Source: Vanessa cardui
Taxonomy: Eukaryota; Arthropoda; Insecta; Lepidoptera; Nymphalidae
Length of the DNA: 64,000 nt
Assembly: GCF_905220365.1 (NCBI RefSeq)
Contig: NC_061138.1
Location: 434,001 to 498,000 of the forward strand
Direction: 5' to 3'
Part shown: one piece after another, positions 26,195-39,300 of the stretch
Numbering within the stretch: the first letter of the stretch is position 1
How the letters are laid out: each line of letters opens with the position of its first letter
Made by a program: the position numbers and the translations under genes
Notes under the pieces: model-generated
The model's database searches: none
What the model was told of the DNA's origin: nothing
Seen by the model: the letters and a program-made list of their open reading frames with translations, nothing else

Positions 26195-26649
26195 TTTTCT
26201 AGAGGCTTTCATGGAACGTTTGTTTTTGTCGTGAAGTTATAAAACAATTCTTCTCCGGTGCAGCCAGGTTCACACAAGCGGCGACCACGGGACCAAACTA
26301 ACGATACCCAGTCGGCTGCCCGCTGGGCGTCGTCCGTCGCGTCTCGGCCTCCATTTATCATATTATTTATACATGCACCGGCCACCCATAGCTTACGGTA
26401 CTACGCGCATTGAATTTTACATTTTTTTATAGCGACAGAATATATTTTATAACTCACTTTGTATACTTAGAACGATATATTAAGAACTTTGATTGATTTT
26501 ATCACAGTTTACTTTTAAACTCCGGATCTAATTTTTCTGTATTCTATTCATTTATTATTAAAAATTTTCGACCAGAAGAAAAGTCGACCAGAGTTTTTTC
26601 TGGCTTATTACAATGCCAGTCCGTTTGTTTACTCACTATTGTATTTAAT

Positions 26650-26870
26650 ATTATAAATGGGAAAGTAACTGTCTGTTACATCTTCACGCTTAAACGGATG
26701 AATCGATATAGATAAAACTTCGTGTGCAGATAATTTGATCCATGGGGAAGGCAAGACTTTTTTCGAATCAACTCTCCAGGGGTTAAAATTACGGTTTGAA
26801 CACAATACTAATAATTTATTATCAGTTACTATACGACTACGCTACTCGCCTATAGTCTCGTAACTATAAT
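26650..26870 (+). repeat. Interspersed repeat fragment, unassigned
   Basis: Begins AATATTATAAATGGGAAAGT and continues with a diverged 'AACGGATGAATCGATATAGA' block. This resembles the start of the repeat at 14.86 kb (ATATTATGAATGTGAAAGTA). The 3' end is unclear. Confidence 0.4.
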
Positions 26871-27386
26871 TCTATCCAAAATATTCGCTATAACAAAATG
26901 ATAATCAATCCACATATAAAGGCTCGATAGGTCCCAATTTCTTCGACATATAAAATAAATAAGTTTAAACAATAAATGTATTTCACTAAACAAGTATTGA
27001 TAATTAAGCTTCGTATAATTGACGCGTAAGTGCCCTTAAGCCAAATATTATTAAATATTTCCATGACAATCGTCTACGTTATATAAACAGAGGTCCACAG
27101 TATCACATAAGCGGACATTTGTTTCGGTTCATCAACACGTGTGTTCACAATAGCTGCTTATTAAATATTCGAATCATAATAAACCGCTAATCGACGCCGA
27201 GGCATGTATTTAAAATAAACAACGTTGGAAAAAAATGTGTTTGACTATAAGCTACAATTAATACATTGGTTTTTATGTTATGTGTATAATATTAAATTAA
27301 ATTGAATGGTCAGTTTTATAAATTAATCGCTTATAAAACGAATTTTATATGTTTGATTAAAATACGATGATGTATATTTAAATAAA

Positions 27387-27600
27387 CTAGCGACCCGCCT
27401 CGCCACGCACGGGTACTTGATATGTATCGTTATATTATTACCAAATTCCATTAAATCATTACAAATTGTACCCTATGTGTTATTCTGATATATAACCTAT
27501 ATTACTATATATTTCATCCAAATACGTTCGGTAGTTTTTTCATGAAAGATATCCTCCTAAATTTTCGTATTGATATTAGTAGGACTTTTGGTCTGATATT
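27387..27600 (-). repeat. CTAG|T-ended repeat fragment
   Basis: The minus strand ends CGTGGCGAGGCGGGTCGCTAG then T, very close to the 3' terminus of the 2.0/13.8/18.8/20.0/58.5-kb family. The body differs (TACCGAACGTATTTGGATGA), and the 5' end is not found. Confidence 0.45.
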
Positions 27601-27967
27601 TTGTTATTTATCAAACTTTAACTTCATCAATCTTGAGAAGTGTGTCGCTTTCAACGTGTCGTGTTTGTGTCATCTCAAAATAACTGATTTGTTAACCATA
27701 TCTTAGTGGGTTTAAAAGAAAAATAGAACGAAGGAATTTGATTCAGTCGAAGATAGCGGGTGTACTTCTTAATTCGCTATTACTTTGCGAAACTGCGTTG
27801 AAATCCAATTAGGGCATCGCCTTTTGTATAATAAAATAAAAAAAACCGTTTTATATTTAACTAATATTATATATTATAAGTCTATATAAGTAACTATGTA
27901 TTGACCAACATTGCTACGTTAAATTGAAGCCTACATAACATAGTTGCATGTTATATTCCAACACCAT

Positions 27968-28125
27968 CAAAAAAAGTCAAAATAAACTTTATTCAAGTGG
28001 GTTTTTACAAGCACTCTTGAATCGTCATTTAACAATTAAGTGAAGCTACCACCGGTTCGGAAAGTAGATTCTACTCAGAAGAACCGGCAAGAAACTCAGT
28101 AGTTACTCTTTTCAACATTTCAGGA
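27968..28125 (-). repeat. LINE 3'-end fragment
   Basis: The minus strand carries TAACTACTGAGTTTCTTGCC, CCGAACCGGTGGTAGCTTCA and CTTGAATAAAGTTTATTTTG, the best match here to the 3' end of the LINE at 63,470-63,607. Confidence 0.75.
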
Positions 28126-31100
28126 TTGCATTTCTTTATTTACCTAATTATATTTTTGCCACAAAAATGTGCGTGTCTTAATACACTGTGTTCTTAATAT
28201 TACTTGATTTTTTGTTTATTTAAGTAAATACTACAACTATATTACGCTACATTCCGTAATTCTAGTTTGCACATTTCAGTAATTATTTTAATTAGGGTAA
28301 CAATTTCGGAGTTAATCATCAAAGAGATATTCGGTTTTATATTATATTATTTTATGGCATAAAGTCCAACCATTTAACAAAAAACAGTTCAATTTTGATT
28401 TAAGTTTATTAACCTGCACCTAAAAATCTTTATGGCGAGCTTTTATTAAGCCTCACTTGTGTATGGGCCAAGTCTTGCATCGGAATTTTAAACCAGTTCC
28501 AATTCTGATTGAGTAGAAATTTTGCACACAAAAATGGTGCTGGGAAAATACAACCTAGTGTAAAATTTTCGTACACGGAATAAATTTAAAAGAGGCTTCT
28601 TGGTAACTATCATTTACTTTTATTTTAAACGTCGTATATTTCTTCAGAAAACTATGAGTAACTATTATTATTAATAAGTCAGTCCATGGTCACTTACTTT
28701 ACTATTTAGGATAAAAATACGTAATAATTAAAAATACTGAAATATTTATTGTATGTTCCAAATTAAAAAAAAAAAAAAAATTACCTCTAGTATTATAAGT
28801 AATCCGACCTTCTTTATTGCTTATTTGTTATCAATTTATAATTAATAAAGATACTGTAAGTTGTAATATCTATGATTTACTTATTATAATCTGCGAAAAC
28901 ACGAAAATGATAACTATCTTTCGTCCATATTATTATTGACATTGTTTTAATTCGGGGATTATTTGGGTTTTTACTGTGTCAACCCTGAAAAAATCATTAC
29001 TTAATTATGAACTTGTCGTCATCTATGCTTAATATATTATAGTGTTTAACGTCTGTAAGTAACGCTATCACTGGACTTTAGTAAATAATTTATATTATGT
29101 ATACAGTACACGTCTGTATATCTGACACAAAAAAAGGTTTCCTGACATAAATTTTCTTGAACTGGCGACATCGTGCTACGTCAATTAGTCATTTAAAAAA
29201 AATAATGTGATGTCTTCACTTCACTAAACTAAGTTCTATTTTCAAATTATTTATCACTTAATAAAGATCTTACAACAAATTGTAACTCTATGTAGGACAG
29301 AAGTGAATTCAAAAGCCGTCTCACACCAGAATCAGGTAACGATTAGAGAACAAATGCAATCGGAGCGTATAATAATTAATTTAACGCTGATAACTTTCCG
29401 TTCATTGGAACCAATAACGAGAATGTTCACAACGATAATGCTAAACTAGGACACTAAATGCTGTCCGGACAGGCCCGTGATTGTCTTGATTTCTTAAACA
29501 GACACGATTGCCAGCGATAGAATGGAATACGTGTTGACTACCAACTAAACAGAATAAAAATACACTTATTAATAATATTCACATCACGGAGATCTCTTAT
29601 CGTTGAGAGCGATGTCTTCCAGACAACCTTTGGATAAAGGATATGAGATAATGGATTGATCGTTATGGTATTATCTAAGAACTATCTAAAGCAAAAGAAT
29701 TATATTATCTCTCACAGCGAACAACAACTTTGTTGTTATATATAACAAACCTAATATAGTATAAGTCATGCATGCACAATACGTTATAAATGCTATACAA
29801 TCTTATTTTTTGCTTTACTCATAATTTGTATATAGGTAAATACACTACATAACAGCATAAATTGTTATGACTTCATGTGCAACGTACAATGAAAGTCTCT
29901 TTAATAGTATAGACATATTATTTTAAATTAATTCAATTAGGTACTTCTAATTATTAACTAGTCTCTGTGCTATAATCTAAGATATTTTAAATTATTTAAA
30001 AAAAAAAGTTATTTGAACACATTTTCTCTCGTATTCCTTATCATCTAAATCTAAATATATATGAAATAAATGGAATCTCAATCATATACTGGCATATGTT
30101 CAATCCCGATATGAGATAACTTGGCGCTATTTACAAACTAAAACCTTCTCGGAGTTTCAGATTAGCACAAACACTCGAACACAATAAATTCCAGTAGCTA
30201 AATAAAATAGAGCAATATGTAATTCAGATTCCAACTTCCACATTACACTATCGATATCGAGTAGGCACTAGGCAATATCAATAAATCATCGAGTCGATAA
30301 CGTCTCGTAATTAAACGGGCGAGCATCCATCACTGATAGCAGCGCTTTCGTCGTGTTGCGTTACATATGTTCCGATAAGCACTAGAAAATGGTACAATGA
30401 TTTAGAAAAATCAAAGAACTCTCAATTTCACTTATCTGATTTAAATTCCCCACTAGCAAGCGTTGTCGCATATTGCTTACTTATCTCTTGATACCCACAA
30501 CTACGTATGATATGATACATTCATAGCTTAGAAAGAGATTTTTCAAACGATGTGAAAAAGAGAATTTACTGTATTCTTGAATAACATACAATTTAAAAGT
30601 TTTGTTATCAAGAAACTAACAAAACAGAATTCAAGTTTGAGTATTTCGTCCAAGGTTTTAATATAAAATTCAGATGTATAATTGTCAATACCACTGTATT
30701 GAAATCACGTTCATGGAAGCCATGAAGACAGGCCAGGCCATGTAAATTGTTCCCTCGCATTGAATGCCAGGGGTGGATGTGGACAATGCTATTTGCTTCA
30801 ACTATACTTGCTCAGTCACATTCACGACCCAATCAAATTAATCTCTCTTTGATCAATGTATTAAAATTCTAAACTAGACCTATTTCGATTAAGCATTTGT
30901 CACTTGATAATTGCTCACAGCCGGACGGAAGGCTCCTCACCTCTTGGTAATGTTTCGGGCTCATCCCAGCACACTGCTCTAATTGGGCTTGGTACACATG
31001 GCAGAATATCAATCTACTAAAGTAACTCAGACCCGTAGGACTTCTTCGGTAATATTTATTTTTATAAATGTCTATAGTTATTAAATCCTCTGCTAATCAC

Positions 31101-34100
31101 TGTACAGGAATTCTTCGCAATGTCCAGTGGATATTGGAGTGTTTGATAAAGAATATTTTCGTACGTGATATGTTATCAGCGAGTATCAGGTTATCTGGCA
31201 ATCTGGCCGCTCGACACGCTATACCTTGTAACTACACTATTACAACTTTACGATATGTTACCTACATGTTATAAAACTCGCCGTTCAATCTTAAACTATT
31301 TATATAGCAGGTAAATATTGATGAAGATATTCGTAGCTACCGTACTGTCGAGTGCGATCGTACGCTATCGATTAATTTATTATTTTATTTATACCTACGA
31401 TTGCTAAGCGTTATACTAATATAAGTGGAAGAAACAAGTTAGTTATGAAATTAAATTTTGACAAGGTTTTAAGACCTATATATATATTATTTAGTCGTGT
31501 TATAACATACTAGCTACTGTTAAGGAATTTCTGGATATATCTTTCTGCTTTCGATTCGTTAAACGCGTATGAATCTTCTGTTAGCTCACCGCGTATCTTT
31601 TTTCCTCTGAATTTCGTATTTTTTATGTCTATCCTTACCCAGGTAATAGGCCACCGTTATGTCAAATATCATTACAATCGGTTCAGTGGCTCAGCACTAA
31701 TGTAAACAAGCAAACTGGGAATATTACCTTCTTTTACGTTAAAACAGAACAGAAATACGATCGATTTTTTAATAACCATTTGAAATATCTATTCATTATT
31801 ACAACAAGAAATGTTTTGGTGTTTATATTTGACTTTACATATGTATATTTAGGAGATAACAATACCTGTAAATAATAATAAATCATTAAAGTTAGCACAC
31901 GATCGTCATGATTTCTAGTGTGAATAAATTATTACAACAGATGGCAATTTTTACTGCCAATGTTTGAAACATAAAATACATTAATTCGAGATATAATTTC
32001 ACCTGTATATATAAAACACAAATTTGTTATAGATTCTGTTACACGTGCAATAGGAACATACCTAATTGTGTTTTATATATACATATATAAAACAGAAGTT
32101 ATCCTGCGACTTAACTCAGATCCACGTCTTTTGTTACTGGGGGAGCTTTCCCCAGTGATTACAGCACCCCAAGGCCTTCCCTTACATTAATATTATTCCA
32201 CGCTTGACCCTCGATAGTCCAGTTAAAGAATAAGCTATTTCATAATTAATTCTGCAGCCCACATTTGTATTAATTAAATTAATCAGGCACCTGTCTCACT
32301 TGTAAAAAATGGTAACGGAATTCTATTAATGTACTGCAGCGTCGCTGTCCGTAGTTTAAATACATTTAACATAGCTGATTATAGATATCATTAAAGTTAT
32401 GGTATATCCAGTTGAAATTTGTCTTTTTGTTCATGTAATTATATGGTCCACAATTCAATTGACAAAAAGTTGAACAATTATTTAAAAACAACAAGGATTA
32501 TTTTCGATATTTAAATTTAATTAAAAAAAAAAACTTTTTTATATTATATACTCATTCAATATTATAATAAGATATTTTTCGAGCTCAATCAATAAACACA
32601 CTTATATCTATGTTGCTATATATATTGGGTATCGTCCCTTTTTATAAGTCTTGATATTCACAGAGTATCAGATAAGTTGCGTATTTGCGTATTTTAAAAT
32701 TAATCATTCCTTTCTTTGTGTTTTTTTTTCCATCACTCGCTCAATATTCTCTGGAAAAAACTCGGGGGAATAACGGAATCCTGTATCTCTATTTCCAAAG
32801 TACAGAACCTAATAAGCGAAGTCTACTGCCAATAATTACATATTTAAACAGCTGTTTAAATAGTTCAACATTAACTTTTTATAATTATTTATTGGTAATA
32901 TGGTTTCAGTAATAAATTAACAATGAACACTTAACTCTTATTGTGTTTACATTTACATAAATAAATATTCTACGCGTTATTCTTCTTATAAATTGGAGTT
33001 CATAAAAAGACTTAATTTAATACAATTGCAAACATATGTCGACTTGATCAATTAAATGTATACAATTACGAATGTCAATTTACATAGATCCAATTTGTTA
33101 CCTTCATATTTTTAACACTAGGACTATTAGTGAGTAAATATATGCTGTTAAGTTTTAATTTTATTTTTTTGTGTACAATCATCAATTCAATTAACTTAAT
33201 TATTAAATTAGTTTACTATCTACTGGTGCATATAGCCTAGCTTTGAATCGTAGACAATGATCGCGTTTAGACGCGATTTAGACGCGATGCCAAAGCATTA
33301 CAACGTACCCCGGCCGGCGGTGGTCGCGAAGGGCCGGCGTCGCCAAAATGTCACTCCCTTTTGTTTCAAAATTCCCTTTTTTCGTAGTTCGTATCGATCC
33401 CCGCAGGTAACCGGGAGCGTATGATTTATTGCCCGCTTGTTTGTTCAAATAATCGATCCCTACCTCGACAAGTCGCAAGAGAATAACGACGCTAAGATTA
33501 TTATATTAAGGACGTTTTTCCGCCGTTCGTAGGTCGCATCTCGGCCTAATGGCAGGATAACGAAAATACCACGTGTCGATATTCACAAAAGGACTAAACT
33601 CTATGTGAATTTATCGCAGCACTAAATCGGCGCGTCCACGTGAACAGGATCGGTTTTACGGCTCATTTGACCCGCTACAATTTATATTTAACTATTAACT
33701 ACCATATAAACACTATTTCACTATTCTAATAACTTATACACTTCGAATTTTTTATTACTGGTTATAAAATAAATTACGTTTTTAATTTTTTTTATTATAG
33801 ATTTAAAATAATTGGACATTTTTACCGAGGAAACTAAACAAATGTTTAAATCACATTTAAAAGGTAATAAGTGATATTTGGAATAAGTATTATCATTATT
33901 AACTATTTATTACGATTCATATAACTTTTTGTCGATAAATGTTCGATAGTCGACATTTTGAAGAGAATACGGCGTGATTTCGACTCTGATTCATACAGTT
34001 TAAACTGTCTTCGAAAAGATGTCGAGAAGAGCTCGACAAATAACCCAAGTGAAACCAGAATAGGTAATAATGAACTCTTACAATTCGTATAGAGGTATTA

Positions 34101-36261
34101 CCTGACTTAGCCTGTCTCGTTGTAGATATGTAGTTTGTCTTAATTTATTAACGTCGTGACATGTGCAGCGTTTTGGGTGAAAACCGGTTATCGAGAAGCT
34201 TACCACTTTGATGAAATACCAAATAAGCTATAGACCCTTCTGTTCCGACCTATTTGTAAACCATCTGTTTACAATCTTTCTCAGTTTCCCGTTTACAGTT
34301 AATTTTAATCACTAACATTTACCTAAAAACTGAATATGTTAAACGTTTTATTTCAGAATTATATTTAAATAAAGTTAGAACAAAAAACACATAACTAAGT
34401 GTTCTAGAATGATGCAAAAACCTAGTCACTAGTGCATTGAACATTAACACATTTGCGGTGATGATAAAAAATGGATATTGTTCACAAAATAGAAAAATAA
34501 ATCTAGAACTATTTCAGAACATCTCAAGATCTGAAGCCGAAAATGGAATCATTGACATTTAAATACTTTAATTATACATTATATTATAATTAGCTTCACA
34601 CAAACCTTGATATTTCGAAGAAGAATAATCATGGATTATTTCTAGCGTTTTAAACATCTGTGTGCTTTTATTTAATTTTATTAGTGTAGTATTTTTTATC
34701 GTGACACAGATGCACCTGTCGTGGATGGCAGTACAGAGATTCGGCTGACGATAAAGGCTTTTTTGCCCCCGAACTCCCTCAAATTTAAAAAGTCCGACAG
34801 CTCCGTACTGTTGTACAAACAATAGCCTCAAATAAACTTACAAATCGTCACAATGCACGTTCGTTTCTCTTAATTTAAAACAATGCAATGAAATCTTCGA
34901 GGAAAGTAATAAAATATTTTATATTTTCTCAACTATATTTTTTTGTCGTGAGTATTAAATGCCTCCGACTTAGTTTTATGTGATTTTATTGTCTCGTTTG
35001 AATTGAAAGTGTCCTAAGAGGCAATTATTTAAAGTGTTTTATTGCAGACTACAAACGATATTGTTACTTCACATTTACTTTTAGGGCAATTTTTTTTTGT
35101 TTATAATATCACTTGTTGCCAATTTAAGTAATGGCGGATACAGCTTTTGTCCAATTTATTGTTATGCATTTAAATTTAAAGAAATAGACGTCCAAATATT
35201 TATGTATATTATAAATATAAAAATGGCTATTCATAATCGTCTTATGAAGTCATTTCACGTTACGGATGAGTTGGATTTGTGAAGCGGAAAATTGAGTGGA
35301 TGAGAAAACAGCGAGCTCTTGTGGCCGATTGTCCAGCCGACGCTGAGCTGCGAATCTGTATTAAATATATTTCCTTAATCGCATTGTCTGCTTTAGATAA
35401 ATCTATTACACACATCATGATCAAAACCAAAGTTGCGACATATTTATAATACATTGTTTATTTTTATTTCATAACACTACTCTTAACAAAATGTATCAAA
35501 TGTACTCGATAAGTAAGTCAAAATTGCGCAACGACTACATCCAACATTACTTACTAATATTTTTTTTAAAGTAATTAATTAATTTTTTTTCAAGTAGTGT
35601 ATTAAAAAGCTTGTTGATGGCAATTATTATGATAAACTTTATCATTACTAGTATTTGTAAAATAGTAAAAAATTTTGATCAGAACTAGTTTAAATTACTG
35701 TTACAAGTTTGACCGATAAAAATAACCATGTAGAAAATATAATAGTAGCTGTTACCACCGGTGGTGCCGGTGACCATTGACGGTGTAATTGTTACGGCAC
35801 CAAATGGCATTTAGTGGAAACTGAAATCTTTCTGAAAAAATCATTAGTATTTTTACAATCTTACTTAAATATAAATCGATTTTAAAGTTAAGACGCTTTC
35901 ACATTTCAGTTGTTTTGTATATTGCAAAATAACGCTTAAGCACTGTATTAATCGGTGGAAGGCGGTCTTTACATAAAAGGGATCCAGTTTTGACAGTATT
36001 TGATTGGCTATTAAAAGTTATTTGTGTTCAAAGCATTGCTCGAAGATACCGAGTTCTAACAAGTAACTTGGAAATTAGATCCTTTGATTATAGATATTAC
36101 AATTGCTGCTCACCACCTTTATAAAATTTATGTATATTTTTAAAGTACTAAGTTATTTGTATAGACGCTTTTTAGTCTGTCTTTTTATAATGAAGATGAC
36201 TTCAATAATTGAATCAAAAATATATTTTAATAGAACAAAAGCCACAAACGCATTTGTACAG

Positions 36262-36308
36262 TTTGAAAATAATTTACTTACATGACATGACAGTAAATTA
36301 TTTTCAAA
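36262..36308. repeat. Perfect 17-bp inverted repeat, 13-base loop
   Basis: TTTGAAAATAATTTACT (36,262-36,278) and its exact reverse complement (36,292-36,308) are separated by 13 bases containing a CATGACATGA run. No neighbouring element end or gene explains it. Confidence 0.8.
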
Positions 36309-39300
36309 GTGGCATTATATCGAATTTCGACGATCGTTCCTCCCGAGGGACGTGAGGGTTGTACATTTGTCATTTTCTAATTACATAATAAAGTAACGAC
36401 ATTAAGTTATTAGCACGCAATAAAAACTCCTTGATTGTTGTATGCGAATCACAATAATTATACATGATTTTTCAAAATATCGTCCGTGATATTGTTGATT
36501 ACACGTATAAAACGTACTTTATATTATATTTAACGCAAACAAATACCTGAATGTTTTGTTGCATATCATTGCAACAAAATATTTAGTTATTTTTTTGTAG
36601 GTCAATATATAAATCAATGACCGAATTTGAACAGTGATTAAGATCAGTAAGCCTTATCAAATATATTTTACAGTATTATCAATAACAAACATCCATTCAT
36701 ACAGTGTTACCTATCTTATATGTATCATATTTCTCCTGCCCTTATCCCAATGTATAAGTAAGGAAATAGTCGTATTTATATACACATAACTGCAGAATTG
36801 CACGCGTTTCTATGGCTACGCTGTACGTTGTAATATATGTATATCGCGTGATAAAGTTTAGCCATAATCTGAAACACTCTGAATATAATGGTACAAAATA
36901 AAAGACAAAATAACCAGTGGTTTGTGCGTCATACGCGTTCGAAACACATCGATCTATTTAAAATTATCGCTCCAAATTAATAGGACAATTTTAACAGGAT
37001 ACTTAGACTCAAAATAACTATGATGATCCTTAAAAAGTTAATGTAAATGGATGGTTTATGTGACACTATTTATATGAATTAATATAATGCAAAACAACTG
37101 AAACAGCAATTAAATAACGATTACTTTAAAGCGATGTAAATTTTATGTGGCACGTCTTATATTGATCGTTAATTTAAATGCGACGCTGATCACGTATCCA
37201 GTAATACGTAATTAGACGAGAATAACCGCGTGACTCACTTAGTTAAGATACTGTGGCGTCGAGTCAAACTAGGGCTGGCAGTTATGTTGGCAAAACTTGT
37301 TGCTTCAAAGTGTTCTTATTTTATGTTATTTAAGTTTTAACCGCAAGTTAGTTTTGTATGTTAACTTATAGTACTGATTCTCCTATTTGCGTTTGTATTT
37401 ATATATTATCGCTACGAACTCACTTTTTATTTGAAATTACATCGAAATATTTGCAACTATAAAATAAATATTTTGACATAAAATTCAGTGAATACGACAT
37501 GGCTCTAACTGCTACGTAATAGTGAATATTAACCGAAAACGGGTCATACAGATATTGCTGAATGTTTTTTTTTTATTTAATTTGTTTTAATAAATGCATT
37601 CATTGCCGACATGAAGTAAACTCGTGCTCTTCTTTCTTTTACTCGTGTTCTCTGAATTCTTCTCTTTAATAGGGGAAGACCATTGCCGAACAGTAAAACT
37701 AACTCATACTGCGAGGTACAATTGGCAACCCTGCCTAACAATATTTATCATGGCAAAACGTACCGCTGTAGTTCCTGTCTTATGAAGCCTTATTCTGCAG
37801 AGATTGGTGAATAATATAAATAAATTAGAAAAATTAATATTCATTTATTCATATTATTTTTGTTACAGTAAAAATTTATGAAATACTTGCAAATGCATCA
37901 ACCTGTACTTTTATTTTTCGTTTTATCATATACGAATATTATAAACGATTTGAAAATACATAATTCTCCACTTCAAACTTTTCGATATAAAACGTACATT
38001 TAGCTTAATTTTAAAATGGTTTAACACGACAAAGTCACTAGCATTCGACATAAAAAGTACAATAAGTTAGAAACGTGACCCAAAAGGCAGTTGGAGCGAT
38101 CTGTCCCCGTGACCGCGCTGAAAATTGTTTTATTTTTTGTCACTCAAATCATTTCAAACTTAACAAAGGACGTCGCATTATTTGGTCTTTCTGTTCAACA
38201 TTTTACAATCTAGGTCGGCAACATTAGCATGGACGAAGAATGTATACGCTCGCTGAAGGCCGGTGCAGCCTCTCATTCGTACATCATTATATATGTGAAT
38301 CAAAAACACTATTACTTTAATATTCAAGTGCTTGTGATACTTTTAATATCATTTTAACAACGCTTGATGATAAAATAACTTTTAATACTAAACCTTAAAG
38401 AAGTGTACGTATCAAATGTTGTGTTTCCTTTTAAGTCAGAAAGATTGATTATTTTAAGTTATTCTAGTAATTAAGTTTGTGTAATAATAATAATGTGATT
38501 AGATAATATTTTATTCAAAAAGTTATGTCAGCTTGAGATTACTTAATTCAATTAAAATAGAGGTCGGTAACATTAGTAGGGTATAAATCTATGTATATGT
38601 TCGATAAAAATTGATGTGACTACCACAATATTTTCGCGTTTACCATAAAATTTAGTTCATATATATTTTGAATAAAGGTGGTAAATTTTATGCCATTTTC
38701 TGTATTCTAAATGTTCTTTATAAGCATCTTTATTTTAGCTACTTCATCTAGCTAGGTGTCCTTCCACAGGACTCAAGCAGTTAATGCACGGCAGATTTTA
38801 AATTATTTTTCTATAAACACAGGTAGCTAAACGTCGGGTCGGGATGATAGCTCATATATTTATTGTAAATAACTACTATTCCCGATTTTGTCTAGATGAA
38901 ATAAGAATTTCGTTTATTCCCGCAGCTCATACCCAGAAACCAAAAAATCGGCCCAATCTAGAAGTAAATTTAAATACATAAGAACAGAAGATCAATGTTT
39001 ATATTTAAAAGATAAATATATGAAATGAGATACATAAAACCATATAAACAGAAAAATGTATAATGTAAGTCAGTCTATAAGCAAAAGGAATTTCATTTAC
39101 TTTGTTCATCGGATGCCTCAACATCGTAAGACATGGCTAATGTCCCTTACGTCTATATGTATTATGCACACATAAGCTCGCTCCAGATGGCTCACTCGCC
39201 TGCCTTCCGGGAACAAAAACACGAACCGCCTTTAATTAATGGCAAACTCAGTAAACGAAGACATGTAGTTTTAATATCGAGGAGATGTTTTATTGGCATC

